A DNA stretch of 64,000 nt. Source: Brassica napus (Eukaryota; Streptophyta; Magnoliopsida; Brassicales; Brassicaceae). Each line of letters opens with the position of its first letter. The stretch's first letter is position 1. Shown here piece by piece: positions 1-10,084 of this stretch. Below the pieces are notes generated by a model. It ran no database searches and was not told the DNA's origin. It saw only the letters and a list, made by a program, of their open reading frames with translations. The stretch is taken from assembly GCF_020379485.1 (NCBI RefSeq), contig NC_063450.1:27132137-27196136 (forward strand). Direction: 5' to 3'. The translations under genes and the position numbers were made by a program.

Positions 1-953
1 TTTATTTTTTTCTTTTGCTTTCTTTTTTAGATCTAAAATGGTCTACATATTAAAAATAAAGAGAGTCATTTTACTTCGAAATGCACTAAATGATCATATA
101 TGCATTACAGAAATAATTTTATGGAATATTATGGTATTTAGTTTATATTTTAATATTAGTTATGTTCTTTATATTTTAAATTTTATATGTTAATATATAT
201 TACTAATTATGTTATTTATATTTTAAAATTTATATGTTAATATATATTTTACAAATTAATATTGTTGTAATATTTTTATATATGTGCTAGTAAAGTTTTA
301 TAAATCTAAATTAATTATGACAAATATAATGATCCTAGTATAAAATACAAATAGTTTTAAAGTTAAATTTAAACAAAAAATTCTGGAAAACTACACGTTT
401 AAATTTAAATACGAAGTTTTAGAAACTTCAAAATAGAATGTCTCTTTAGAAATGTTCTTAGAAATCTAAAAAGATCTCTCGATAATGAAACGGTGACTTG
501 GGGATAAGAACCCCAGTTTTTGCGATTCGTATAAGATAACAGTATATATTCATTTTCAACATCAAGGCCCAGTTTGAACGAATTAACGGAATGCACGATT
601 TGTTTTAAAGTCGCATGTGAGCTCTCTGCTCATTAATTATAAGTTTGAAATTATGTTCTTATAAAAAAATTTGAAGCTTATCCAACAGCGACAATTTATT
701 TATACGTAGCCATATAGGGGCATATATATAATAATATTATAGAGGGACATATAAATACCAATTGGAAAAGAAAAAGGTGTCCCCAATTGAAAAGTATGAG
801 AAATTTTGTTATATAACCATAGAAAAACTAAAACTAATAAACTAACTAAACTTCCTCTTCTCTCTCTCCTCATTTTTTTTTATAGGTCTTTAGCTGATAG
901 TTAGTTTTAGTTTTTCTCTTTCTTTTATTTCACCGTATCACCATCCTAGTATT
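1..953. other. AT-rich intergenic DNA
   Basis: No coding region, RNA gene or clear repeat boundary was recognised. The stretch is very AT-rich, and only short open frames without protein-like composition occur. Confidence 0.6.
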
Positions 954-966
954 AAGTATTCCCTAA

Positions 967-1773
967 GACGGAGACCGAGACTTCTCTCTCTCCTCTTTGA
1001 GATGAGTTGAAGCTTTCATCGGTGCTCTATCAGTTCTTTGATTATCTTTCTTTGGGTTTTGCCTCTGTGAAGCCGTGCATCTTTAAGCAGGTTTCGCCGG
1101 CTTTGTTTCCGGGAGAAGGTGACTCCTTTAGCATCCTTCTCGCCGGCTCCTTTCCCGCGTCGTACGATCTTCTTGTTCGATGGCGGCTCTGTTTCTTTAG
1201 TTTCTCTGGTTTCTTGACTGGTGACTCGGCTTGATTTCGTAGTTGATGGCTTGATGTGACGGATGAGATCTCGATTTGTTCGATTGATGCTATCCGATGA
1301 TCTGAAATCAAGAGATGAGCGTGTATGAAGGGTGAGTGAAGGATTTCAATCGTCTGGGTGGTGACTTTGTTTCTGGATGAGGTCTCGACTTCTCGTGTGA
1401 CGCTCTCCGGTGATAAGAAGCAAAGGTGATGAAGTGGTGAGTTTGGGTAAGCGCTTGCTCCCGGCGAGGTCCGGTGAAGCGCCGTTCAGTTTCCGGCGTG
1501 ATTCCCTTTGGTGGTATCGGTGTGGGATCTTGTGACGCGTGTCATGCCTCGTTGTGAGGTTTCAACATGTTTCTTTTTCGGCGTGACAAAGCAGTGGCAC
1601 ATCACAGGTTATGGTTTGGGCCTTTCTTGAATTCGTTTGAAGTTTGGGCTAGTGTTGGGCCATTAAGTTTAGTTTCTTTCGTTTGGATGTTTGTGTTTCA
1701 ACCTTATCGCTAGGTTATTGTTTGTATTTGGACTTTTGTCCTTTTATAATAATATTATCAGATGGAAAAAAAA
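967..1773 (+). mobile_element. PolyA-tailed retroposon with 13 bp target-site duplication
   Basis: The segment is clearly richer in GC than its surroundings and ends in an A-run at about 1765-1775. It is flanked by the exact direct repeat AAGTATTCCCTAA at 954-966 and 1774-1786, the signature of target-primed retroposition. It contains no long ORF; both strands carry only short frames. The family is not identified. It could be a LINE derivative with 5' and 3' untranslated parts joined, or a Sadhu-like non-autonomous retroposon (Sadhu is an Arabidopsis family of about 0.9 kb with A-tails). The boundaries are seen directly; the family name is a guess. Confidence 0.75.
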
Positions 1774-1864
1774 AAGTATTCCCTAAAACTTGAAATTTAC
1801 GTATTTATTGAATCACTCAAGTCTTGTATATGTTTCTCAAAAAAAAAAATGGAAGTGAAAAAAT

Positions 1865-3222
1865 ATGATCATTGAAGCGAAAAATTCTCTTTTTTCTTTC
1901 TCTTTCCAGTAAAACTCTCTCGAGCTTTCTCGTCGGCATGTACCATCTCCAACCTCGGTGGTTTCCGCCGTCATCGGAAGGGTTTCTCCTTCCCCTTCCT
2001 TTTTTCCATCTTGCCTCTTCCGTCACTTCGACTCCTTTTCAAGATATCAAAGCTCTAGCGAGGCTGTTCGATTTTTGATCCCTAAATTTGGGACGCCAGT
2101 GACGGATCCTCTTGACAGCAGCTTTTCCCGGAGTGGCAATGAGTCTAGGAGTTGAAGGAAACGGTCATGGTTGGCGTTTAGGTTGGCTTCAAGCTTACGA
2201 GGGTTTTTCAGATCCTTTCCTTGATCTGTTTTTAGGCTGGTGGTAGTGGCGCGTCAGCTCATGATTGAACTCCCCCGGTTCGGATCTATTTTCTCGGGTC
2301 TTTGTCAGTGTGGTTTGATTGTGATAGGCGTCCTATCATCCGCCTTAGAGTCTCGGTGAGGAGTTGCTTACCATTACTCGGTGTGGACCTAGGTGGATGC
2401 TTTTCACTAGGGTGTGCGTCGGATTAGATATCTTGGCGGTGTCATGTGCTATTTCTCGGAGCGCGTGTAGGTCATCGACTTGGTGGCGCATGGATTTTTC
2501 CATGCTTTGTTGTCATCCTCTCGATCTTCTCTGTTTCATTTTTTGTTTGTGTCTACTTGCGGGTTTTTCAGGTCTTGCACCCTCACTGAAGGTAGCTCAT
2601 GTTGTTTTTTGGGCATAGGTTCTTACTTCATAGTTCCGCTGAGCCTATTCTGTCACCTTAGCTCTTTTATTTGGCTTTCGGAGAATCTGTCTCTTGTTAT
2701 AAGAGAAGAAGTGTGTGGATGTTTAGTGAGCTCAGTGGTCAGAAACGCTCATTTACCATTTCGTGATGGCGCGCTCGGATCTCCTTCTTCCCAGAATCAA
2801 AGCCTGTCACTTGAAAGTTCTCGATTGGAGGAACCCTTTTTCTTGCCTCTTGTTTTGTAGCAGCTCTTGGTAAGACTGCCTCTACTCAACCCATCTTCTC
2901 AAATCTGCGTAGATGGTGTCGCGATGTTTGGATTTTCTGATTCAGGTATGGGTTCATAAACCTTCATCTTAGTAAGTGCTAAATGAATGGAGCAAGAACG
3001 GCGAGGAGGAGAAATTGGAGCTTTGCTCCTAACCGGATTAACTTCAATCAATTCCAGAAGAAGAAATTGGGCCCGGGGTTGTTGAAAAGCAGCCTGACTG
3101 TGTCATCTCCCCGACGTTACTAGATCAATAGTTGTACTGAATTTTGTTTCGATCCCTTATTGTTTCTTGTATTTACTGACTAATTTTAGGATTTTTTAAT
3201 AAATATAATTATTTTTAAAAAA
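1865..3222 (+). mobile_element. Second GC-rich retroposon-like insert with imperfect TSD
   Basis: Another block of higher GC begins 90 bases after the previous insert and ends in an AT-rich tail with an A-run at 3217-3223. The sequences ATGGAAGTGAAAAAAT (1849-1864) and ATGTAAGTGAATAAAT (3223-3238) match at 14 of 16 positions and look like an aged target-site duplication. Short overlapping ORFs are present (for example 2480-2860) but none resembles a known protein. It may be a non-autonomous LINE derivative. It is less certain than its neighbour because both proposed TSDs adjoin A-runs. Confidence 0.45.
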
Positions 3223-3376
3223 ATGTAAGTGAATAAATGAAAAATAACAAACGAGGAGTTGACTTTATATACTTTTTCCAAAGTGCATTTTTTTTTCTCA
3301 TAAACAAAAGGTAGTTTACTCAAACCATGTCTAGATAATTAAAAACCTAGATATTTGAAAGAGCCACAATTTGAAA

Positions 3377-3568
3377 CTAGGGTGACATTTTTGGAATCCC
3401 TTTTTTCTCTATGAAATTTTTGAAACTCTCATTAAGCATCAGTTTCTTCATGACTTTGCAATTCCTTAAAAAGTGTATTGGTAGTTTCATCTCACTTAAT
3501 GTTCCTTCGACTCTGATTGGTGTCCTCAGTCCATCAAACTGGAGAGATGATTGGAAACATTGCGGCAC
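3377..3568 (-). pseudogene. FBD-domain-like scrap of an F-box/LRR gene
   Basis: A 63-residue open frame on the minus strand has the pattern of the FBD domain found at the C-terminus of plant F-box/LRR proteins: a PxCxxSSLxF start, a hydrophobic stretch, then IHFLRNCKVMKKLMLNE, which fits the usual (Y/H)FLxNAxxLKKL helix. No F-box or leucine-rich repeats are visible in the flanks, and the frame closes on both sides, so it is at most a gene fragment. FBD genes are numerous and fast-evolving in Brassicaceae, and loose fragments are common. The call rests on motif resemblance alone. Confidence 0.4.
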
Positions 3569-3993
3569 AAATGAAAGTTTAATCTTCTGGCTCTGGAAAA
3601 GAGTCCAAAGTGCATATTTTATAAATGAAAAGTTGACTTTATAGATAACAAATGAGTAGAATAAGATAAAAAAAAATGAACACGCGGTCCAATAAGGCGA
3701 TTTGGTCGTTCGTCTAAACCTTCACCAACTTTTTGGTTTACTCCAATTGTCTAATCATACGTTGCAACATAGAACTATTTCTCTTTTGGGAAGACGTTTG
3801 AGTTGGGAATAAATCATATTTCTCCGATAGATATTTGCTTGCGGCTACAATCTCCAAATTTCTTCTCCTACAATAGTCTACCAGTTTGTAATGAGAGAAT
3901 TTTTTGTTACACTCTACACTTTTAGAGCATGTCGTTCAATTGTTCGAAACATTCACCAAACTCTCTAGAATAAACTGATAGATATCAACCGGT

Positions 3994-4051
3994 GATATAT
4001 GGTATTTTTGACATCATAGTAAATATGTTTTCAAAGGTTTTCAAGTCTTTT
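3994..4051 (+). repeat. Direct repeat, copy 1
   Basis: A block of about 58 bases beginning GATATATGGTATTTTTGACA recurs nearly unchanged at 5321-5378. The spacing of 1.33 kb and the gypsy-LTR-like sequence after copy 2 suggest both copies are pieces of the same LTR family. Confidence 0.6.
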
Positions 4052-4055
4052 GTGG

Positions 4056-5320
4056 GAATTAGGACCTTATTTTGTGATGACTTTTTAATGACCTTGTGCT
4101 TCAACTATCTTATTCAGTGACCTTATCAGTGATAAAAGACACCATCTGAACCTGGAACACCCTGACACATCTCACTTGATTCTCCAGAAGTTCTCGTCCG
4201 GTCAGGTTACAGTGGGTAGACTTAACTCAATCTAACTTGAACCTAATCTTGACTGAAAATCTTCTTGTTATGGGCACTAGATCATGTAAACGAGACCTAC
4301 ACTCATAATTTCATACTCTTTCTATCCAACTTGCTGATCCTGAGTGGCTAGCTCATCTTTAGCTAGTTCCCACATTGCGCCTTAACCATGGTTTCAACCC
4401 CTTGCATTTGCTTTTCAGTTTCATGTGCAAATAGATATGTGCAAAAAGGTTGGAGAGGACAGGATCGACGCAGCCTCTTACACGTTACTGATACACACAT
4501 TCAGAATGCGAGAGGAACAACCGGAACCACAAGAAAACAGGAGCGACTATTCCATATCTAGTGCACCTGCATAGGACCAAGGGTGGAGAACCAGATTAAG
4601 TGCTAATCAGAACCACCAGTGGCGCCCTCAACATAACATGTTGCCTTCTCCTTCGTCACCTCACCATCTGCTTTTTTATTATTCAAAAAAAAAAAGAATC
4701 TATCTTTTGTTTTATAATACATGGTGATGGAGAAGGAGATGCATTTAAATGGCACGAGACACTGGGAAAGTCAAGCAAGGAGTTGGTACCAATTTTTGAA
4801 GAGTATGTAGAGGAAAGTGGGGAGCGGAATAATAAGTTGCATGTTCCCGCATCGGAACAGCCGCTCCAGATAGAGCAAAAATGAGTAGAGGTTGTGGACA
4901 TCAATGGATCCGTCCTCTTTGGCAGTTTTGTGTGATATCATGCATCCTCTAAAAATGATATCCCCTAAACACTCTTGAACTCCACCATTGAAATAAGCAT
5001 GTTTGACACCTAGCCCAGCTACCCTGAATAGTGCTTGTAATGAGAAGCTCACGCTGCTCTTAATGAATATAGGGGGTTTTGTCTCTATAGTGTTGTTTTT
5101 TCAGGTTAAGATGTAGAGTATGTAGCTGATTTTCGAACAGCAGTCAGTGAAGGTTTCGGTAAAGATGTGTTATCCCAATTTATTGCTTGTATGGTTCAGA
5201 GATTCGTGGTTATGGTATGGTTACAGAGAATAAGAGAGTTCCCACATTTTCAAACCCTTCTCCATGTTCTTGATACTTAACATTGTTTGAGGAAAAACAA
5301 GGATCTAAGTCTGGGGAATA
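4056..5320. other. No recognisable gene between the two direct repeats
   Basis: The sequence is mixed in composition with short ORFs only (for example 4600-4884 and 4771-5052) and no protein-like motifs. Lying between two partial copies of one repeat, it may be decayed internal transposon DNA. Confidence 0.4.
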
Positions 5321-5378
5321 GATATATGATATTTTTGACATCATAGTAAATATGTTTGCAAAGGTTTTCAAGTCTTTT
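5321..5378 (+). repeat. Direct repeat, copy 2
   Basis: This is the second copy of the 58-base block at 3994-4051. Here it runs directly into the LTR-like segment that follows. Confidence 0.6.
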
Positions 5379-5383
5379 ATCGA

Positions 5384-6430
5384 GTCTGTTTAGTCATTTT
5401 TAGTCGTTTCAGGTCTGGAGTAGGTTGCAGAGTCGGAAAAGGGTGCATGAAGAAAAGATGTCATATTTGAAGTATTCCTCGCAGAACAGCCAAGCGGAGC
5501 AGTTTGACGATTGTTCCCCCCAAGAAACAGCCGAGTGATTGTTCCCGACATTTAAGGAAAGTTTCAAAATGTTTCGGGAGTTTTCCTTAGCCACCCTATC
5601 TCTTCCTTAACCTAATGGCACCTACATATAAACGCGTCTCTATCTTTATTTTATTTTATTTTTTTACGCTAGTTTTGGCAAGAACCTAGACTTATTTTTG
5701 GCGATTTGCAACATTGTAAGGGAGAAGGTTCCATCTCTCATCTAGAGAAGATCATCCTGAACTCTTTTGTTTCTATTCGATTTTATATGCAGTGTTATTT
5801 AGAAATCATGTCTTTGGTCTCTTGTGTAATGGCTGAGTAGTCGGATAGCTTGTCAAGGGTTCTAGGGTATTGATCGCATGAGATAAACATAGATAAAAAA
5901 TTCATTATGTTGTCTTCATTCATATCGACTCTTATTGCTTGCATTAATCTGATCATTTAATGCTTGAACCTAGGTATAATCAGCTCGCTAACCACGTAGA
6001 AGATGACTTGACACCGTATGAATGAGCTTAACAACCCTAATCAGCGAAAGTAGATATTAGGGTGTTTAGTGAACTTATCGGACTTGATCTCTAATGGTTG
6101 ATATTAGGGTGCTTAGGTATCAAGATCGATTCGCATAGGGGACAGTTCCATGACTGTGGGCTGTTCTACATGAGTGATCCGAGTTCTAGATTGTGCTTAA
6201 CCGTGCTTGAATAATTGTTTGGCTCGGTATTAATACCCGATGAAGTAACCCTAGGCTGGCTTCTTGTTAAATTTGCATACTTTGTTTAATCTTGTTACTT
6301 GTTTCTTACGAAACCCTGAATTTAAACCCCACTATTGTTTTAGCTTAGCGTTGAACTAATAAGATAAAGTGTAGACTGGTCCTCCGGAATTGAATCTCAA
6401 ATATTACAACAACCACCGTTAATTTGACAT
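5384..6430 (+). mobile_element. Probable Ty3/gypsy LTR fragment or solo LTR
   Basis: The segment resembles long crucifer gypsy LTRs in order of features. It has a TATA-like stretch in CCTACATATAAACGCGTC near 5620, a transcribed-looking block with AAGGGAGAAGGTTCCATC, and a 3' part with TAGACTGGTCCTCCGGAATT near 6371-6390. No gag or pol coding sequence follows, so this is a solo LTR or truncated copy. Exact ends and a TSD were not found. The identification is from remembered family resemblance and should be treated as tentative. Confidence 0.4.
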
Positions 6431-6854
6431 TAGCAAAAATTCATTTTTAGTGTATGACATCCTCACTTAACATAGTCCCTTAATATTGGTTACTTCTATT
6501 TCACATTTCTTTAGTGTCATTGATTAATGATTTTTCTGTGAGTTTCTCTCTTTTGGCATTGTTTCTACCAGCTCTTCGATTAGGTATCTTTATTATCAGA
6601 TTGTCCTTTGAATTGTGTATCTCTGAAGCATGCATTAAAATTAGTTTTCAGTACCGCTTACCATACTCGAACAGTCCATGTATGTAGAAGCGATTATTAA
6701 ATATGCTATAAGCGATTATCAGTTCTCAATTTTTACAACACATGTATGGAGTAATTTCATCACGCATGTACAATCTGTCATTCTCGGAGAACTACCGGTC
6801 AGGTCGGAGGACTTGCTATTTTTAGAGTTAAAGAAAAGAATATTGAATTCTTAA

Positions 6855-7634
6855 CGTTCACGCCAATCACCAATTCAGCACCCGCCACGATGTTGGGTTC
6901 TTTCGAAGATACCGTCGAACCTAGATGTTTTTCCAACAAAGTCGCTTTTCACAAATATAGATCATCTATTTTGGAGAGTTTTACCACAAATGGAGGATCA
7001 TCAGTTTGCCTGGATTTTATGGTACATTTGGAAAGGACGTAATAACAAAGTGTTTAGTAATTTGGATATTGACCCTATGGATACACTCAAGTTGGCAGAA
7101 ACAGAATCTAAATTATGGGCGGAGGCCCAGGTTTTAAACGAGCAGAGAACAGAACCACGACCTATGGTTACGTCTTTGCCGAGAATTCCGGGTAGATGGT
7201 GTTTTATAGATGGTTCTTGGAAAGATAAGGATATCTTTTCAGGGCAAGGATGGCTTAGTACACTAGTGGGTTTTAATGGTTTATTGGGGGCGAGGAATGT
7301 TCGGGCTAGTCTCTCTCCTCTTCATGCGGAGATGGAAGCGCTACTCTGGGCAATGGAATGTATGAGGAACATATGTCAATTTCAGGTCACATTTGCAACG
7401 GATTGTTCTCAATTGGTGAAGATGGTTTCTGAACCAGAAGAATGGCCGGCTTTTGCAGATTATTTGGACGATTACAAGATCCTGAAGGAGAGTTTCACAA
7501 GATCAGACATCATCCATGTTCCACGAACGCTAAACACTATGGCGGATAGTCTAGCCCGTAAAGCTAGGATGCAGCTGTCGTATGTTGTTCATATGGATGT
7601 AGATCACCCAGTTTGGTTTACAGAGTCAATATGA
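6855..7634 (+). pseudogene. LINE RNase H domain (RVT_3 type) fragment
   Basis: The frame is open from just after a TAA at 6852-6854, although the first methionine is at 6990. The N-terminal part (CWVLSKIP...DVFPTKSLFTNIDHLFWRV) is the linker between the LINE zinc-binding region and RNase H. The RNase H fold then shows its acidic residues in order: FIDGSW (D), HAEMEALLWAM (E), FATDCSQLV (D) and the final HVPRTLNTMADSLARKAR (D). All catalytic positions are present, so this part is intact, but without endonuclease and reverse transcriptase it cannot be an autonomous gene. It would have degraded RNA in RNA-DNA hybrids during retrotransposition. Confidence 0.85.
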
Positions 7635-7671
7635 GTCTGTAAAAGTCGATGACAAAAAAAAAAAAAAAAAA
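6855..7671 (+). mobile_element. 5'-truncated LINE (non-LTR retrotransposon) 3' end
   Basis: The coding remnant of a LINE C-terminus is followed by a short 3' UTR ending GTCGATGAC and a run of about 20 A (7653-7671). Everything upstream of the zinc-knuckle/RNase H part is missing, as expected for incomplete target-primed reverse transcription. The second LINE in this window also ends in TTGAC plus polyA, so the two are probably related. No convincing TSD was found. Confidence 0.8.
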
Positions 7672-7943
7672 CCCATATGATATAAAAGATTACCGCCTCT
7701 TTCTTTACAAAATCGGTGGTTATGGTGGAATCTTTATGCTATTCATATCACATATCCGTTTAGGATCAATCAACACACATTTGAATTGTTTTTTATTTAA
7801 CAGTTGATAACCTTAATATTGACTCAATGACTCATCATATTTATCAAGTATATGCATTAGACAGGACAGCCTTATAACTCGCCAGTATGTTGAAATTTCT
7901 AAAAACTGACTTCTAATTAAGAACTAACAGTTATAATGTATTA

Positions 7944-7976
7944 CTAGATTTTTGACCCGCGCTTAAAAAGCGCGGG
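7944..7976 (-). mobile_element. Helitron 3' terminus
   Basis: Read on the minus strand, a perfect 9-bp hairpin (7956-7976, arms CCCGCGCTT / AAGCGCGGG, loop AAA) is followed by 8 bases and then CTAG, with T as the next base (A at 7943 on plus). A GC hairpin a few bases before CTRR, with insertion between A and T, defines Helitron 3' ends. The 5' TC end was not located; the body should extend toward higher coordinates and may include the AT-rich 7977-8985. Confidence 0.75.
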
Positions 7977-8985
7977 TTCTATTTTTGTTGTTTTATCAAC
8001 AAATAGATCGATAAATCTTTTATTTTGATTATATAAAATGTCACATGATCAATTTTCAATTATGCGGGTCAGTTATTTGTTACTTAGTTATATAAAAATG
8101 GTAGATATATGAATAGTTGAATATTTCTATAAATTAAATATAAGTCATATGATTTGATTATATAGAATAAGAAACTTTATAGTTTGTACAGTATGAAGAA
8201 ATTGTGTTTTTTAAAATGTCTCACACAACCGTTTTATGTTTGTAAATAAGTTAAAGAATGGTTGTATTTTTAGACATATAAAGCTGTCCAATTTTTTTTT
8301 AGTTTTATGATAAAGTCTTAAAATCATTTAGTTAGAAAATTTCAATATCTAATATTACTTTTTAAATTATTGGAGATTTTAATTTATTTGTTATTATCAA
8401 AAATGTTTATAGGCTATGAAATGGATTATAAATAAACATAACCCATTTGATTAATTAACATATTTGGCTATCAAAAGTTTATAGGCTACGCTTCTCAGAT
8501 TACCAAAACAGTTTGATATCGCAAATATTGTGGAGTTAGAAGAATATTCTGATTATAAATTTGGAATAATATCCTGGGTGTACCTTCGTTTTAGATTATA
8601 AACGGGTATTAATAATGGGGTATATTCGCTTGCTTAAATCAAAGGTACGTGTAAATCAAGGTAACATCATAATCCTTAAGCATGAATTTAGGTTTTATCT
8701 AAGTATATTGTTGTAGTTATATAAGCCCAAAGAAGTTAATTATTTAAGCCCGATTGTAGATTTCATTTAAGTATATAATTCTCTTGTTTTAAAAGTGGCG
8801 GTGAAACTAATACGTCCAAATCAAAGTCCATTTAAATTTAATGATAAGCCCAAATTTCGAATGACAATAATGCCATTAATGATAATTTTAATTTGTTCAT
8901 AAAAGTAAGGTCAAAATTGGAAAACTTAAGTATTTCATTAAGGGTAAAAAATGGGAATGATCCCCTTTTAATGGTATTGATAAAT
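7977..8985. other. AT-rich DNA, probably Helitron body
   Basis: No gene is visible. The short ORF at 8838-9020 has no protein-like features. Position suggests it belongs to the Helitron whose 3' end lies at 7944. Confidence 0.35.
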
Positions 8986-9781
8986 ACTAAGGAAAGTTGG
9001 TTTTTAAGACCCAAAAACACCTTCTTGTGCCATTTGTGACTGTATTACCTTTTTATTTATCAAAGTTAATGAAACAAATACTTATACAAACCCAAAAAAA
9101 ATTATGGAAAATATGAACAATGGAAGAAATAATCATATCAATGTAGTAGTATTTTTACTGGGTTCCAAAACTTTTTAAATAAAATTTCGTATGTTAACCA
9201 AAAAACAAGAACATAAACACATATAATAAACACTAATCTAATTGCTTTTCACAGAGATTAATCATGATTTAAGAACATTCAAAGAAGAATGCAAAGAATG
9301 AAAACAAAATTGCAAAGAGTTTCTAAGCCTTTAACAGATCGAGAGAACAAAGAGAATATCAAACACGAGATTGCAAAGCATGTAAACAAAATAGAAAGGA
9401 GAAGAGTCAATGTTACCTTTACGTCGGAGAAGAAGTCTCGTCTTCGTCGCTCCACCGTGAGAGAGAAACGATCTAAGCCGGAGCACACCCTCTTTACACC
9501 GGAGAAGAAGTCTATTTTTCGTTGTTCCACCGTGAGAAACGGAAATAACGAGATTAGGATTAGGAAAAATTGATTTGAGAATTTTTATGGATTTATTTTA
9601 ATTTTAGTTAGTTTATTTAAAGTATAATATTTAATATATTATAGTTACTTAATAATTGTATTTTCCAGTGAAAATTTGGATTTTTGGTGAACCTTAACCT
9701 AATGAGACAATTCCATGTTGGACTTATCCTATTAGGATAAAGAGGGTGTTTTTGGGGTCTAAAAACTATTTTTCCCTAACT
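8986..9781. mobile_element. Inverted-repeat DNA element with internal coding-like segment
   Basis: The arm at 8986-9024 (containing AAGACCCAAAAACACCTTCT) is repeated in inverted orientation at about 9741-9780 (AGAGGGTGTTTTTGGGGTCT), giving TIR-like ends about 37-40 bp long with several mismatches. The interior carries a 94-codon open frame (9289-9573) coding a very basic protein. Two similar modules of about 55 bp share GGAGAAGAAGTCT and CCACCGTGAGA. The ORF has no recognised domain and may be a captured gene piece, as in Pack-MULE-type elements. No clean TSD was seen. Copia-1 inserted just beyond the right arm. Confidence 0.45.
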
Positions 9782-9786
9782 ACTAT

Positions 9787-9791
9787 GCTTT
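9787..9791 (+). repeat. Copia-1 TSD, left copy (GCTTT)
   Basis: Five bases GCTTT precede the left LTR and recur directly after the right LTR at 16031-16035. This 5-bp duplication is normal for Ty1/copia integration. Confidence 0.95.
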
Positions 9792-10055
9792 TGTTAGGAA
9801 AGTCAAAAGAAAAGGGAGGAGCCGCTTTCGTTGAAAATATAAAAAGATATGGAGCCCGCTGCACTATTTGCACAGTAAATTTCTTTCTATATATACGAAC
9901 GTTTGCGTTCGTTTGTAAACACACCGAAAACTCTTCTCTTCTCCTTAATAAGAAACACTCTCTCTCTATATCAGTGTTATTAACTCTACGGGTATAATAT
10001 TTTTTCCTTATTCAAATTCCCGAGATACAATAAAATTCCAGTTCCTTTTATAACA
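9792..10055 (+). repeat. Copia-1 5' LTR
   Basis: The 264-bp LTR begins TGTTAGG and ends TATAACA. A TATA element (TATATATA, 9888-9895) is followed by a perfect 7-bp hairpin ACGAACG-TTTG-CGTTCGT (9895-9912), which would lie close to the RNA 5' end. The remaining sequence downstream of the TATA is rich in CT runs. Confidence 0.95.
9888..9895 (+). promoter_or_regulatory. TATA box of copia-1 LTR promoter
   Basis: TATATATA lies about 96 bases into the LTR. The identical sequence in the 3' LTR supports it as the element's own promoter. The start site would be about 25-35 bases downstream. Confidence 0.6.
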
Positions 10056-10069
10056 CGTTATCAGCACGA
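10056..10069 (+). other. Primer-binding-like site (CGTTATCAGCACGA)
   Basis: This sequence starts at the first base after the 5' LTR, where minus-strand priming occurs. It is not the common plant copia site TGGTATCAGAGC that pairs with the 3' end of initiator tRNA-Met. Its reverse complement TCGTGCTGATAACG matches the anticodon arm of tRNA-Ile(AAU), TCGTGCTAATAACG as I recall it, except at wobble position 34. Inosine there would pair with the C. Copia-3 has the identical 14-mer and copia-2 has one difference. Confidence 0.65.
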
Positions 10070-10084
10070 TCACTCTGCGATTCG

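Noticed and set aside
2480..2860. 126-codon plus-strand ORF in the second retroposon
   Set aside because: Composition is Ser/Leu/Phe-rich without any recognisable motif, and overlapping frames of similar quality exist.
6698..7700. TSD for the first LINE (ATATGCTATAAGCGATTA near 6700 versus ATATGATATAAAAGATTA near 7675)
   Set aside because: Similarity is partial and AT-rich, and about 130 unexplained bases would lie between it and the LINE coding part.
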